Below are positions 12,001 through 19,532 of a stretch of 56,074 bases of DNA, one piece after another. Within the stretch, counting starts at the first letter, position 1. Every line of letters begins with the position of its first letter. The notes beneath the pieces are model-generated. The model saw nothing but the letters and a program-made list of their open reading frames with translations, ran no database searches and was not told the origin of the DNA. This DNA comes from SAR324 cluster bacterium (GTDB lineage: Bacteria > SAR324 > NAC60-12): NCBI GenBank assembly GCA_015232315.1, contig JADFZZ010000033.1, positions 1 through 56,074 on the forward strand, written 5' to 3'. The translations under genes were made by a program, and so were the position numbers.

Positions 12001-15000
12001 TCATGCGGTCGCTAACGCGGTGTTTGATCAAGGTGGAAATCCGCTCATGATCACCCAAACCACTGGAACCCAGGTGCTTAACGACCAGACATCGCCTGTT
12101 TTAGCACAAATTTCCGCAATTACATCACCAGCCAATGACGCGACGCCCAATTATACGTTCAGTTCCAGTGAAGAAGGCACCATCACCTATGGCGGCAGTT
12201 GCTCCAGCGGTACGACTTCCGCGACAACCGGCAATAACATGATCACGCTTTCAACGCTGACCGATGGCACTTATAGCAACTGTACCATCCAGGTCACTGA
12301 TGCCGCTGGTAATGCAAGCTCCTCATTAAGCCTGAGTGCCTTCACGATCGATTTGACTTCTCCCACCTTGGCTCAAGTGACCCCCATTCCGACACCTGCG
12401 GGAGACAACACCCCGTCCTATACGTTCAGTTCCAGCGAAGCCGGCACCATCACCTATGGCGGCAGTTGCTCCAGCGGCACTTCATCAGTGACGGCTGGCA
12501 ATAACACGATCACCTTTACAACGCTGGCCGATGGCACTTATAGCAACTGTACCCTTCGCGTAACTGACTCGGCTTCCAACCAGAGTACCGTTCTGACCGT
12601 GAGCACCTTTGAGATTGATACCGTCAGTCCTTCAATCAGTTCGGTGTCATCCTCTGCCGCAAATGGTTCCTACAAACTGGGAGATACCCTGATTCTCAGT
12701 GTCACCTTCAATGAAACGGTGACGGTGACGGGAGGCTATCCGTTACTGACTCTCGAAACCGGAAGCACAGATCGCAGTATCCTTTATAGCAGTGGGAGCG
12801 GAAGTAATACCTTGAACTTCACCTACATGGTTCAAGCTGGAGACAATTCCGTTGATCTGGATTATACAAACACCTCCGCGCTCACGCTCAATGGTTCCAC
12901 CATCCAGGATGCAGCCGGTCATAATGCCCTTCTGACACTCCCTACGCCTGGAGCGACTGGCTCATTAGCCTACAATAAATCGCTGGTGATTGATGGGATT
13001 CTGCCGATTGTCAGTTCAGTGTCCTCTTCCACCACAAATGGAACATATATTTTGGGCCAAAACATCAATCTGACTGTGACTTTTAGTGAAGTTGTGAACG
13101 TCACTGGCACACCCTATCTGACCTTGGAAACAGGAACTTCCGACCGCAACGCCAGTTATGCCAGCGGTAGCGGTACCTCCACGCTAGTCTTTAGTTACAC
13201 GGTACAAAGTGGGGACAATTCAGCGGATCTTGATTACACGTCAACTTCCGCTTTGGCGCTCAATAGCGGCACCATCAAGGACAGCAACGGCAATGACGCG
13301 ACCCTGACTTTGCCTGCTGTTGGCGGGGCTAGTTCGATTGCCGGACAAAAAGTTCTGGTTGTTGATGGGGTGATTCCCACGGTCAGTTCAGTTTCTTCAT
13401 CCAGTTCTGATGGAACTTATATTCTGGGCCAAAGCATTAACCTGACTGTGATTTTTAGTGAAGCAGTGACTGTGACTGGAACGCCCTACCTGATCATGGA
13501 AACAGGAACCACTGACCGCAACGCCAGTTATGCCAGCGGTAGCGGCAGCACCACCCTGGTTTTCACTTACACCGTTCAGAGTGGCGACAATTCAGCGGAT
13601 CTCGATTACACCTCAACTTCCGCATTGGCGCTCAATAGCGGCACCATCAAAGACAGCAACGGCAATGACGCGACCCTGACGTTGCCTGCTGTGGGTGGTA
13701 TCAATTCCATCGCTGGACAAAAAGCGATTTTGGTCGATGGAGTGATTCCCACCGTCAGTTCGGTTTCTTCGTCCACCACTGACGGAACTTATAAATTAGG
13801 GGATAGCATTACCATCAGTGTCACCTTCAATGATGTGGTTACCGTGGCAGGGGGGACTCCATTACTGACCCTCGAAACTGGAAGCACAGATCGTAGCATT
13901 CTTTACAGCAGTGGGAGCGGAAGTGATACCTTGAACTTCACCTACCTGGTACAATATGGAGACAATGCTGTTGATCTGGATTATACAAACACCTCCGCGC
14001 TCACACTCAATGGTGCAACCATCAAGGACAGTAGCGGCAATGATGCGACTCTGACGTTGCCTACCGTTGGCGGTGCTAGTTCGATTGCCGGACAAAAAGC
14101 CATTGTGATTGATGGCGTTATTCCAGAAATCAGTTCGGTGTCCTCTTCCACCGCAAATGGAACGTATATTTTGGGCCAAAACATTGATCTGACGGTGACC
14201 TTCAACGAGGCTGTGATCGTCACTGGTGCACCCTACCTGACCCTGGAAACAGGAACCACCGACCGTAATGCCAGTTATGCCAGTGGCAGTGGTAGCACCA
14301 CCCTGGTTTTCACTTACACCGTTCAAAGTGGGGATAATTCAGCGGATCTGGATTACACGTCAACTTCCGCTTTGGCACTCAATAGTGGCACCATTAAAGA
14401 CAGCAACGGCAATGACGCGACTCTGACGTTGCCTGCTGTGGGCGGTGCTAGTTCGATTGCCGGACAAAAAGCTCTGGTTGTTGATGGGGTTGCTCCTGTC
14501 CTGGCGGAAGTCACTTCGATTGGTTCAACCACCAGCACAACCCCTTCCTATACCTTCAGTTCAACAGAGGCGGGAACCATCACTTATGGTGGAAGCTGTA
14601 CAAGTGTGACAACCTCATCTGTTTCCGGAAACAACACGATATCGTTCACAGCTCTTACAGAAGGAACCTACAGCAATTGTACAATTCAGGTAACTGACGC
14701 AAATGGAGGAATAAGCAATTCACTGACTGTAAGCACTTTTACTGTGGATTATACAACGCCGACAGCGGGAAATACAGGCACACTTTCCACTTCAAACATC
14801 AGCGGAGGAAGTCTGACGTTGAGCTGGACAGCCGCGACGGACAACATCGCCACACCATCCACACTGACCTATTATGTGTATTATTCTCTGAGCAACAACA
14901 TTTCTACTGTTGTCACTGCGGAATCCAGCGGAACTCTTGCAACCAGTGGAACCAATATTACCAGCGCCAATATTTCAGGATTGTCGGTCAGCACCCTGTA

Positions 15001-15550
15001 TTATTTTAATGTAGTGGTAAAAGATCCCACGAACAATAAATCAAGCTATACTTCAACATCTGCGACAACGGGTAGTTTAACCACATTTTCAGGAATTCAA
15101 AGCAATGTAGCCATTTCCAGCCTCAGTGGCTGGACCCAATGTTATTCGGATACATACGCTAATGGAAGCACGGCTCTCAGTAGCATTCTCAGTGCTTGCA
15201 ACAAGAACAATCTACTGATTGCCTGTCGTGCCACCAGTTCTTCAACACTGATCATTGCGGCTCACGCTCCCCGGGCTGATGTCACCTATGTCACTACGGC
15301 GGATACAACAACGGTTCATACCGCAAATGGAGTGGATTGGTATTATAACACCAGTCAGGCTTGGGGCTTTGCTCACACGGGTGATGGGGTCAGTAAAAAT
15401 TCCTGTGATACAGCATCCGGAAGCTATCCGGGTGAAAGATTATGTTTTCATACCAGTAGCGGTAATATTTCAGGAGGCTATCGCTGCGGTTCAACCTTAG
15501 GTCTGAACGGAGACGTTAACTATGAACGGATGATTTATCATGCGGATTAA
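6062..15550 (+). CDS. giant multidomain repeat lipoprotein, adhesin-like
   Basis: A 3162-residue protein with a membrane segment ending in a lipobox-like LLHGC (Cys at about 31), so probably a lipoprotein. It begins with six GRITA-type pentapeptides (residues about 42-71). A long Ala/Ser/Thr-rich helical region runs to about 1000. Ig-like modules of about 90 residues (YTFSS, GTITYGGSC, GTYSNC) occur near 1000-1270, 2010-2186 and 2810-2900. A cadherin/SbsA-like Ig region lies at about 1275-1500 and two LamG/concanavalin-type domains (YYPFTGNAND, WYPFDSTHTGND) at about 1500-1880. Five near-identical modules of about 124 residues span 2192-2810. A fibronectin-III-like domain (about 2900-3010) and a Cys-containing C-terminal module follow. 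The layout suggests a surface adhesin or carbohydrate-binding protein. No Shine-Dalgarno is clear at the ATG. Confidence 0.75.
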   Translation: MRLIRQYSAFIRYSLLGLLGIAIALLLLLHGCDDIPIEGGNRITAGRITAGRITAGRITAGRITAGRITAGVAQPNTPMFAIDAQGNICNIGISDEEGTFNFGYDYDDRPLEEQLAEPRKDTAFRCETDKTGKVFVHNPTVPLLVYGVLPSASDKKITIQELATQRGGCTMGRANTTAQGQYRIVSSIVVTGEPTEGSIPEPVAAYEDPPPPVEQVLNVNPVTQALSTQLLGNNVISSLRSAYFTNPSCFREIGKNPDALEVRRRISSVLKGLSKNSYNTKADALTVQVFGSSVSFSQFYNDKNFRARTPQEPKGGNMADILVDTIIHQDKLRTPETIIAKIGDLSDPSYPSKLLDSTAFQARVAGVMIGQGRTAAEAGTVVQEGIKSTARFARQTGRAFSETDARVVALQNNLSTYSQSLETVAQKVQSTGGDAIILEAVINGVSDTASKVITKTKATDSTKAGTAFSNTVILSQDSMLNANTSSNTGTAKFALPRLLNGSQKNTLMESLAQELAALATSSTVTMTSGKANLATLKKQGDKLSEILASTISSNLSSTTGISDQQKDIIAKAAAAEVTKSLKPFMNDLSKGIVSTAALNTATNMTNALTTGLTKIYTGADSQNLSTATLGNLTQTVASTAGTQLRKQDLSGASTTKMGNLVSNLTTLAVVSTAKTVSSNTNDDNQAAIASAIAEQILTETVKLGIDLTGNSPPAKATNLAGNLSQSLGAALSQTLDNSSGRKGQNMEVMLKSAASSATTSLKSQVDLTGTVDSTALASMTAKASTQAQNSAKAMESTFQKLETAGADLGLMMDSLLESDLDASALDSIMQQVSSVVGKSSGNASASVELISAAATSANKILEAGGSLDQALQIAAVSTSAIQQVVQAGGANLNFEDLFMATNTMAESTDTLLQKGDVAKAMSSINVIASVVVASVNSSSNNDDDDPDFDAFLENLGASMDRGETIVAGSLVNDATIISQAQTAQTTLEQASQVILAGTEAPVLLEVQPVSTPTSNRTPAYKFFTDQPGKLTYEGGCSSTTTEVPTAGDISITFNQLNDGTYSNCKIYLTNAEGAKSLALTVSTFVINTEAPTLSIVTGVPVVTENTTPTVVINSSIAGTISYPGQCSSAKTTAVKGDNSIALNQLAFGTYSACQIKITDSLGNHSTLTLSEFTIGTIYPVITEVTPVPSPTNDTTPGFTFSSDFEGTLNLAGSCFDTAPDTSLTEAEDGSLLYTITFNGLADGMYSDCTVSLTDDGDDESNTLNINEFTIDSTLAGIIDVIASTGNGTYTYGQTIDIHVTFDDLVYIDTDTTPGIDLDTGTSSGIASYVSGSGTNELVFRYTIQAGDVSADLEYMSGSAINPEGILTDETGASVAQNLPTIGSGNSLSDNQDLVIQGLIESTSPTDNQTDLSLNSSIVVHFSTPIEPTSLTTSSFTINDGTGNVSGNVTYNSTDLTATFTPFGALQDNTIYTATLTTEVQSADVPAIALPVNYTFNFTTVDLSSSLVAYYPFTGNANDGGINGHNATVTGASLTTDRYGDADSAYLFDGSTSEMTTGIDSVSPPWTAALWVKRLDTTETSAALLCESTGTRCLKLEQLEGTNKVGLSGISDYFFDYEAPTGIWTHLVFSAASNAVSLYVNGVFQDSLSIDDYSLPIYYIGKNSEGNERLKGSLDEILVYSRELTVHEIQDLYTELDRGLVAWYPFDSTHTGNDISGNDLNGTVTDTVLAADRFSNAESAYAFNGISADVQIPHNSLLNPGSSYTLSAWINVQNPGQDDGLIQKGTDGYSLGLSQGAPMMDQRVATSTLSTTQWYHLAAVNSAGTRTLYLDGVAQTLATGSTTLVDNASALILGKDSDSYFDGIMDEVRIYNRPLAPFEVTALFNTQDTNSPNFSTATVSADNSYIEIVLSEGVYGTPYGSGAVSIGDWELVFTSNNGGATGAMITSITDAEGNPLTGGETVIRIHISYTGTPSGVETISLHAVANAVFDQGGNPLMITQTTGTQVLNDQTSPVLAQISAITSPANDATPNYTFSSSEEGTITYGGSCSSGTTSATTGNNMITLSTLTDGTYSNCTIQVTDAAGNASSSLSLSAFTIDLTSPTLAQVTPIPTPAGDNTPSYTFSSSEAGTITYGGSCSSGTSSVTAGNNTITFTTLADGTYSNCTLRVTDSASNQSTVLTVSTFEIDTVSPSISSVSSSAANGSYKLGDTLILSVTFNETVTVTGGYPLLTLETGSTDRSILYSSGSGSNTLNFTYMVQAGDNSVDLDYTNTSALTLNGSTIQDAAGHNALLTLPTPGATGSLAYNKSLVIDGILPIVSSVSSSTTNGTYILGQNINLTVTFSEVVNVTGTPYLTLETGTSDRNASYASGSGTSTLVFSYTVQSGDNSADLDYTSTSALALNSGTIKDSNGNDATLTLPAVGGASSIAGQKVLVVDGVIPTVSSVSSSSSDGTYILGQSINLTVIFSEAVTVTGTPYLIMETGTTDRNASYASGSGSTTLVFTYTVQSGDNSADLDYTSTSALALNSGTIKDSNGNDATLTLPAVGGINSIAGQKAILVDGVIPTVSSVSSSTTDGTYKLGDSITISVTFNDVVTVAGGTPLLTLETGSTDRSILYSSGSGSDTLNFTYLVQYGDNAVDLDYTNTSALTLNGATIKDSSGNDATLTLPTVGGASSIAGQKAIVIDGVIPEISSVSSSTANGTYILGQNIDLTVTFNEAVIVTGAPYLTLETGTTDRNASYASGSGSTTLVFTYTVQSGDNSADLDYTSTSALALNSGTIKDSNGNDATLTLPAVGGASSIAGQKALVVDGVAPVLAEVTSIGSTTSTTPSYTFSSTEAGTITYGGSCTSVTTSSVSGNNTISFTALTEGTYSNCTIQVTDANGGISNSLTVSTFTVDYTTPTAGNTGTLSTSNISGGSLTLSWTAATDNIATPSTLTYYVYYSLSNNISTVVTAESSGTLATSGTNITSANISGLSVSTLYYFNVVVKDPTNNKSSYTSTSATTGSLTTFSGIQSNVAISSLSGWTQCYSDTYANGSTALSSILSACNKNNLLIACRATSSSTLIIAAHAPRADVTYVTTADTTTVHTANGVDWYYNTSQAWGFAHTGDGVSKNSCDTASGSYPGERLCFHTSSGNISGGYRCGSTLGLNGDVNYERMIYHAD
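6185..6274 (+). repeat. six tandem 15-bp repeats
   Basis: Six units of the pattern CGCATCACTGCCGGG, with CGTATC and ACCGCAGGG variants, encode (G)RITAG six times just after the lipobox cysteine of the giant lipoprotein. The unit length is a multiple of three, so copy-number change would alter the length of this linker without shifting the frame. Confidence 0.9.
12635..14500 (+). repeat. five in-frame tandem repeats of about 372 bp
   Basis: Units begin near 12635, 13011, 13383, 13755 and 14130, each opening with a CAGTTC(G/A)GT block and encoding an Ig/cadherin-like module (SSVSSS, GTY.LG, LTLETG, SGSGS, YTVQSGDNS.DLDY). Long identical stretches between units 2, 3 and 5, and between 1 and 4, indicate recent duplication or gene conversion inside the giant lipoprotein gene. 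Confidence 0.9.
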
Positions 15551-15601
15551 TAGATTTTTGCCTCATTTGCTATTTCAGCCTCATTTGCCTGCGAGACATG
15601 T

Positions 15602-16300
15602 TTGAGTGAAAAAAAGATATGGGATTATGCGGCTGATTTGGTGGTTGGTGCCCACAAAACTTTAAACATGGTGGTATCCTGGCAGGTTTTCAAAAGCCTG
15701 GAGGAAGGCCACAGTCTCGCGCTCCAGCACATGGACAGGACCTTCAGGGAAATGTTCTGGAACATTCTGCTCAATATCGTCCTCATCACCGCCTCAGTGT
15801 TTGCGTTCCCCAGGTTTCTGGACTCCTATTCTGCCACCTTGTGGATCACCCAGGTTTATCTGGGATCGGTTCTGTATGGCGTTATCCGTTTTTTATATAA
15901 TTTTGGAGAAATATTCGGGTTTCTGAAATATCTGCTGAAATACCGTCTGGATGCCCTGCATTACTGGATCGCCAGCAAGATTGAACCGGAAGTGCACCAA
16001 GCCTACAAATCCATGGCCATGTGGAAAAAAATGGTGAGCATTCTGGGAGGCGGACCTTCACGTCAACAATACATTGCGTTGCAGACCAACATTATTCTGC
16101 ATGCGATTTTCAAGAAAATGATGGCGTCCTTTGTGATGTTATTGCTGTATGTGGTGATTTTCAGGTTTATGATCGCACCGAAACTGATTGAAAATATGAC
16201 AGGATTGAATTTGATGCAGGCCAGTCTGTTACCCTTGAGTGTCAGTGCTGATTATTATTTCGGGACACATTGGGAAGCCTGGATACTGGCCTTCAAATAG
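15602..16300 (+). CDS. membrane protein of unknown function
   Basis: A 232-residue protein with several hydrophobic segments (about residues 55-75, 82-104, 170-195 and a weaker one near the C-terminus). No family is recognised. The only start giving the full frame is TTG at 15602. An ATG at 15598 runs into a stop after two codons, and no good ribosome site is visible, so the true start may instead be the internal ATG at residue 23. It lies 51 bases after the giant lipoprotein gene and may be co-transcribed with it. Its 3' end overlaps the convergent lipoprotein gene by 8 bases. Confidence 0.6.
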   Translation: MSEKKIWDYAADLVVGAHKTLNMVVSWQVFKSLEEGHSLALQHMDRTFREMFWNILLNIVLITASVFAFPRFLDSYSATLWITQVYLGSVLYGVIRFLYNFGEIFGFLKYLLKYRLDALHYWIASKIEPEVHQAYKSMAMWKKMVSILGGGPSRQQYIALQTNIILHAIFKKMMASFVMLLLYVVIFRFMIAPKLIENMTGLNLMQASLLPLSVSADYYFGTHWEAWILAFK

Positions 16301-16685
16301 ATTTTTTGCAATTTTCTGATGAAAACGAGGGTTCCAGATATTCCACCTGTGAAGCATTCACCCCACCAGACGGAAGTCGGATTGTTTTCAGTGCGGATTC
16401 CCCTTTCATGACGGGTCCCAAAAGAACTTCTTCATCCCTGATCTTGCCGTTTTCAAGATGAACCCTGATCGTGGTTGTTACGTCAGAAGCATCGCATTGA
16501 TCGCTCAGTTCATAGGCAATGACCGTGGCGGTAACAGTGCTTTTGTCTGCGGATTGATAGGGTTCAAGAATATCAAAATGAATATCGGCTCTGTAACTTT
16601 CTGTTCCGCATCCTGCGAGACTCACTACAAAACTGGCGATCAACAGGCATGATCGAGCCTTGAGTGAGAAAAATGAATCTTTCAT
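16293..16685 (-). CDS. small lipoprotein of unknown function
   Basis: A 130-residue protein starting MKDSFFSL, with a hydrophobic stretch ending in the lipobox VSLAGC, so predicted to be lipidated and sent to the envelope. AAGGA lies 8 bases before the ATG at 16685, which favours this start over the longer in-frame one at 16739. The rest is an all-beta-looking sequence with one further Cys pair. No family is recognised. Confidence 0.7.
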   Translation of the reverse strand: MKDSFFSLKARSCLLIASFVVSLAGCGTESYRADIHFDILEPYQSADKSTVTATVIAYELSDQCDASDVTTTIRVHLENGKIRDEEVLLGPVMKGESALKTIRLPSGGVNASQVEYLEPSFSSENCKKSI

Positions 16686-16854
16686 AATTTTCCTTGCTTG
16701 TGATGAACCCCTGGTCACGAATGAACATTCGACTCTCATGCAAAAAGCATAACATCCAGTTGCTGGGAAAATTATTTAAAGGGAGATTATTCACTTAGTT
16801 TATTGAAGTTAATAAATAAAAAAAATATATTTTATTAAGGATTGAGGCCGCCCC

Positions 16855-17150
16855 GGGGCTATTCAGTTCTTCTGCTTTTGAGGGTCAACCGGATGATAGG
16901 CGGGGATTACAGGCCAATGTCGTCAACTTAAGGCGTTCTTCGCTGGGGAATCCCCATTTTCAAAGGGGGCATGGGGGATTTAACGCTCAGAATGACATCC
17001 CCCTAACCCCCTTGAACCAAGGGGGAATTGAAACACAGCACCGTTCAGAATGCTTAAGTTGATGACATTGGATTACAGGCCCCGCCAATTCCACAATCGT
17101 ATGTTTGATGGGCACGTAGTCCCGTCCTGCCTGATAACTGAACAGCCCTG
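16855..17150 (+). mobile_element. MITE-like element A, copy 1, interrupted by element B
   Basis: The two ends, GGGGCTATTCAGTT on the left and AACTGAACAGCCCTG on the right, form an imperfect terminal inverted repeat. The body (CAACC.GATG.TAGG...GGGGATTACA and CGTATGTTTGATGGGCA) matches the reverse complement of 30832-30969. Removing the 156-bp B insertion and one target copy restores a continuous match. It has no coding capacity and lies directly upstream of the zor operon promoter. Confidence 0.65.
16915..17070 (+). mobile_element. MITE-like element B, copy 1, with 10-bp target duplication
   Basis: A 156-bp non-coding element. Its left end CAATGTCGTCAACTTAAG mirrors its right end (reverse complement CAATGTCATCAACTTAAG). 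It is flanked by the direct repeat GATTACAGGC at 16905-16914 and 17071-17080, and the interrupted sequence is element A. The inside carries further palindromes (CCCCATTTTCAAAGGGGG, CCCCCTTGAACCAAGGGGG-like). A second copy in opposite orientation lies at 24517-24671. The mobilising transposase is not in the window. Confidence 0.85.
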
Positions 17151-17167
17151 ACTGAGTCAGGAGTTCA

Positions 17168-17195
17168 TTGACATGTTGATAAGTAATGCTACTAT
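17168..17195 (+). promoter_or_regulatory. sigma-70-like promoter of the zor operon
   Basis: TTGACA at 17168-17173 and TACTAT at 17190-17195 are separated by 16 bases: a perfect -35 box and four of six at -10. Transcription would start near 17202, about 70 bases before the zorA start codon. The promoter is just outside the right end of element A. Confidence 0.55.
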
Positions 17196-17209
17196 GCGTC
17201 GTTTTTGTG

Positions 17210-17237
17210 CTCAGCATGGATCGCTGAGTAATTTTTT
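17210..17237 (+). terminator. terminator-like hairpin in the zor leader
   Basis: CTCAGC (17210-17215) pairs with GCTGAG (17223-17228) across a seven-base loop, followed by TAATTTTTT. It begins a few bases after the predicted start of transcription and ends about 37 bases before zorA. This could attenuate the operon, or simply be a weak terminator of read-through. The stem is only six base pairs. Confidence 0.4.
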
Positions 17238-17273
17238 CCGTGAGGAAGAGTAACCTGTGAATCTTGGAAAATC

Positions 17274-19532
17274 ATGAATACGAATTGGATTCAGAATTTA
17301 TTTTTGCCGATCATTGAGTTTATTGCCAGCAATCATGTCGTTGAAGCGCTGATTGGAATCGCAATCATCATTTTCGGAATGTTTTATGTCTATCCCTGGA
17401 TCAATCTCCGAAAGGAACTTCTTCGGAGAACCAGGGAACTCAAGGCCAAACAGGCAGAACTTAAAACAAACGCGACCTTTCTGACCAGGGACCAGATTTC
17501 GATTGAAGGCTGGCATAACACCTTACAGCATTTGTGGGTTGAATTTAAGGAAACCCTGCATGAACAGGAAGTTTCTCCGGGAGTTCTGAGAGTCAGGGCT
17601 ACCCTGCCAGCAGCCGCTTTTTTCTCACCCCAGTCTGTTGTCGAAACCTGGTTACACACGGATTTTTTCAAACACTTGCCGGGAATCCTCACAGGCCTTG
17701 GAATCATTGGAACTTTTTCCGGATTGATCATTGGTCTGACAGGATTTCATGTGGACAATCCCACCCAGACCACTCAGGAATTACAGGGACTCCTCGGTTG
17801 GGTCATGAAAGCCTTTACCGCTTCCTTTCTGGCCATTGCCTGTGCCATCATCCTGACATTCATTGAAAAGATTCTGCTAACCAGGGCCTATCGCTATCTG
17901 GAAAATTTTACCTGTGTGGTGGATGCACTGTTTGAATCCGGGGTAGGTGAGGAATATCTGGCTTCGCTGGTCAAGTCTTCCCGGGAAAGCACGGATCAGG
18001 CAAAGCATCTCAAACAAGGCATGGTGGACGACTTGCAACGAATTATGGATGGGGTCGTCGAGGCGCTTAGAAAAGACTCGGAAAAAAACACTTATGAACA
18101 AATCCGTGAACAACGGGTCCAATCAGAAAAAATGGCCACAGAACTGGCAAACGCGATCACAAAAAGTATTCAAAAAACGTTTGAGGGGCCGTTGAAACAG
18201 ATCACCAAATTTTCAGGCGATGTCGGCAACAGTCATGTCACAGGGTTGCAGGATCTGATCACCATGTTCATGGGGCAACTGCAAACAACAGTGGGCAGTC
18301 AAATGGGGCAACTGGATTCCATGATGGGGCAATCCGTCAACTCCATGCGGTCCATGCAGGATAATTTTGCGGGATTACTCAACAATCTGGGACATGCCGG
18401 GCAGGATGCGACCAACAGCATCAGTGTGCAATTGAAAGACGCATTGTCTCAGGTTCAGGCAACTCAAACTTCAATGATACAACACATGGAAGACATGCTG
18501 ACCAGGATGAGCATGAACTCTACAGCGTCCCAGTCTGAACTTCAATCCATGACCCAACGGATGGTTTCTCAACTGGATACACAGATTCAGGGAATGGTCC
18601 GGGATCTTCAGACTCAGCGGGAATCGCTTGATGAGCAAGGTCAGCGTCAAATCAGGGACGTGATGGAAACAGTGGCTGTTCAACAAAACAGGCTGATGAC
18701 AGACTTCAGTCAGCGTTTTGATGATCTGCTGCTCCGTGTGGATCAGCGTAATCAACAAACCTGGCAATCCATCACGGAAATTCAGCAGGAATCCGCGGCA
18801 ACTCAGGATCGAATGAAAGTACAGGGGATGGAATCCATTGAGTCACAAAATCAGGTCATGCAAACCTTTATCGGCCAATTCAAACAGGAAGTCGACCGTA
18901 TGGTGAGTTCCACCCATACCGCGGCTCAGGCGATGGGCCGCACCGCTGAACGACTGGATGTTTCAGTGAATCAAAGTGCTACCACCTTATCGGGTACTGT
19001 TCAGAAAATGAGTGGAATCTGGGGCGACTTCAATAAAGCCAGTGAAACGCTGCTACAAGCCACCAGGCAGGCTGATCAGGGGTATGCAAAGCTGTTGGAA
19101 TCCACTGGAAATATGGGGCAGACTTCCACCGTCTTACAGCAGGTCGCCATGGATCTGCACCACATGAATCAGGAATACCGTCAAACGCATGAGCAGATAT
19201 TGCAGATGACTCAAAGTTTACAGAGCATGCTCGAAACCTCTAAACGGGATGTGAGCGTCAACAGAAACCTGCTCGATCAACTGGAAAACTCGGTTGAAAA
19301 AATCCAGTCCTTTTCAGAAAACACTCAAGCATTAATCCACGCGACCAGGGAATATACCACACAACTGGACGATACCCTTTCCTCCGCGTTTGAAAATTTC
19401 GGTGAGGGGGTTGCCCGCAGTTTGCAAACATCCAATCAGGAATTTCAAAAAAGCCTCAAGGAAGCCGCGGATATTCTCAGTGAAGTGGCCGCGGAACTGC
19501 AATTGGCCCAAAATTCCAGCAGGAGAAGTTGA
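17274..19532 (+). CDS. zorA: ZorA-like MotA/TolQ/ExbB motor protein of a Zorya-type system
   Basis: A 752-residue inner-membrane protein. Hydrophobic segments lie at about 22-40, 136-156 and 178-200. GTFSGL (146-151) and the polar helix AFTASFLAIACAI are the TolQ/MotA-type channel helices, preceded by the FFSPQSVVETW...LPGILTGLGIIGTF arrangement (here split by a short linker) that I associate with ZorA. From about 230 to the end it is a very long Gln-rich coiled coil, the cytoplasmic tail typical of ZorA (family members are around 700 residues). In characterised Zorya, a ZorA5-ZorB2 ion-driven motor senses phage injection and the tail signals to ZorC/ZorD. The stop overlaps the zorB start (TGATG). 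The start has only a weak GGA upstream. Confidence 0.8.
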   Translation: MNTNWIQNLFLPIIEFIASNHVVEALIGIAIIIFGMFYVYPWINLRKELLRRTRELKAKQAELKTNATFLTRDQISIEGWHNTLQHLWVEFKETLHEQEVSPGVLRVRATLPAAAFFSPQSVVETWLHTDFFKHLPGILTGLGIIGTFSGLIIGLTGFHVDNPTQTTQELQGLLGWVMKAFTASFLAIACAIILTFIEKILLTRAYRYLENFTCVVDALFESGVGEEYLASLVKSSRESTDQAKHLKQGMVDDLQRIMDGVVEALRKDSEKNTYEQIREQRVQSEKMATELANAITKSIQKTFEGPLKQITKFSGDVGNSHVTGLQDLITMFMGQLQTTVGSQMGQLDSMMGQSVNSMRSMQDNFAGLLNNLGHAGQDATNSISVQLKDALSQVQATQTSMIQHMEDMLTRMSMNSTASQSELQSMTQRMVSQLDTQIQGMVRDLQTQRESLDEQGQRQIRDVMETVAVQQNRLMTDFSQRFDDLLLRVDQRNQQTWQSITEIQQESAATQDRMKVQGMESIESQNQVMQTFIGQFKQEVDRMVSSTHTAAQAMGRTAERLDVSVNQSATTLSGTVQKMSGIWGDFNKASETLLQATRQADQGYAKLLESTGNMGQTSTVLQQVAMDLHHMNQEYRQTHEQILQMTQSLQSMLETSKRDVSVNRNLLDQLENSVEKIQSFSENTQALIHATREYTTQLDDTLSSAFENFGEGVARSLQTSNQEFQKSLKEAADILSEVAAELQLAQNSSRRS

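Noticed and set aside
12635-14500. Regular repeats as a CRISPR array
   Set aside because: Units are about 372 bp, without spacers, and lie in frame within one large coding sequence.
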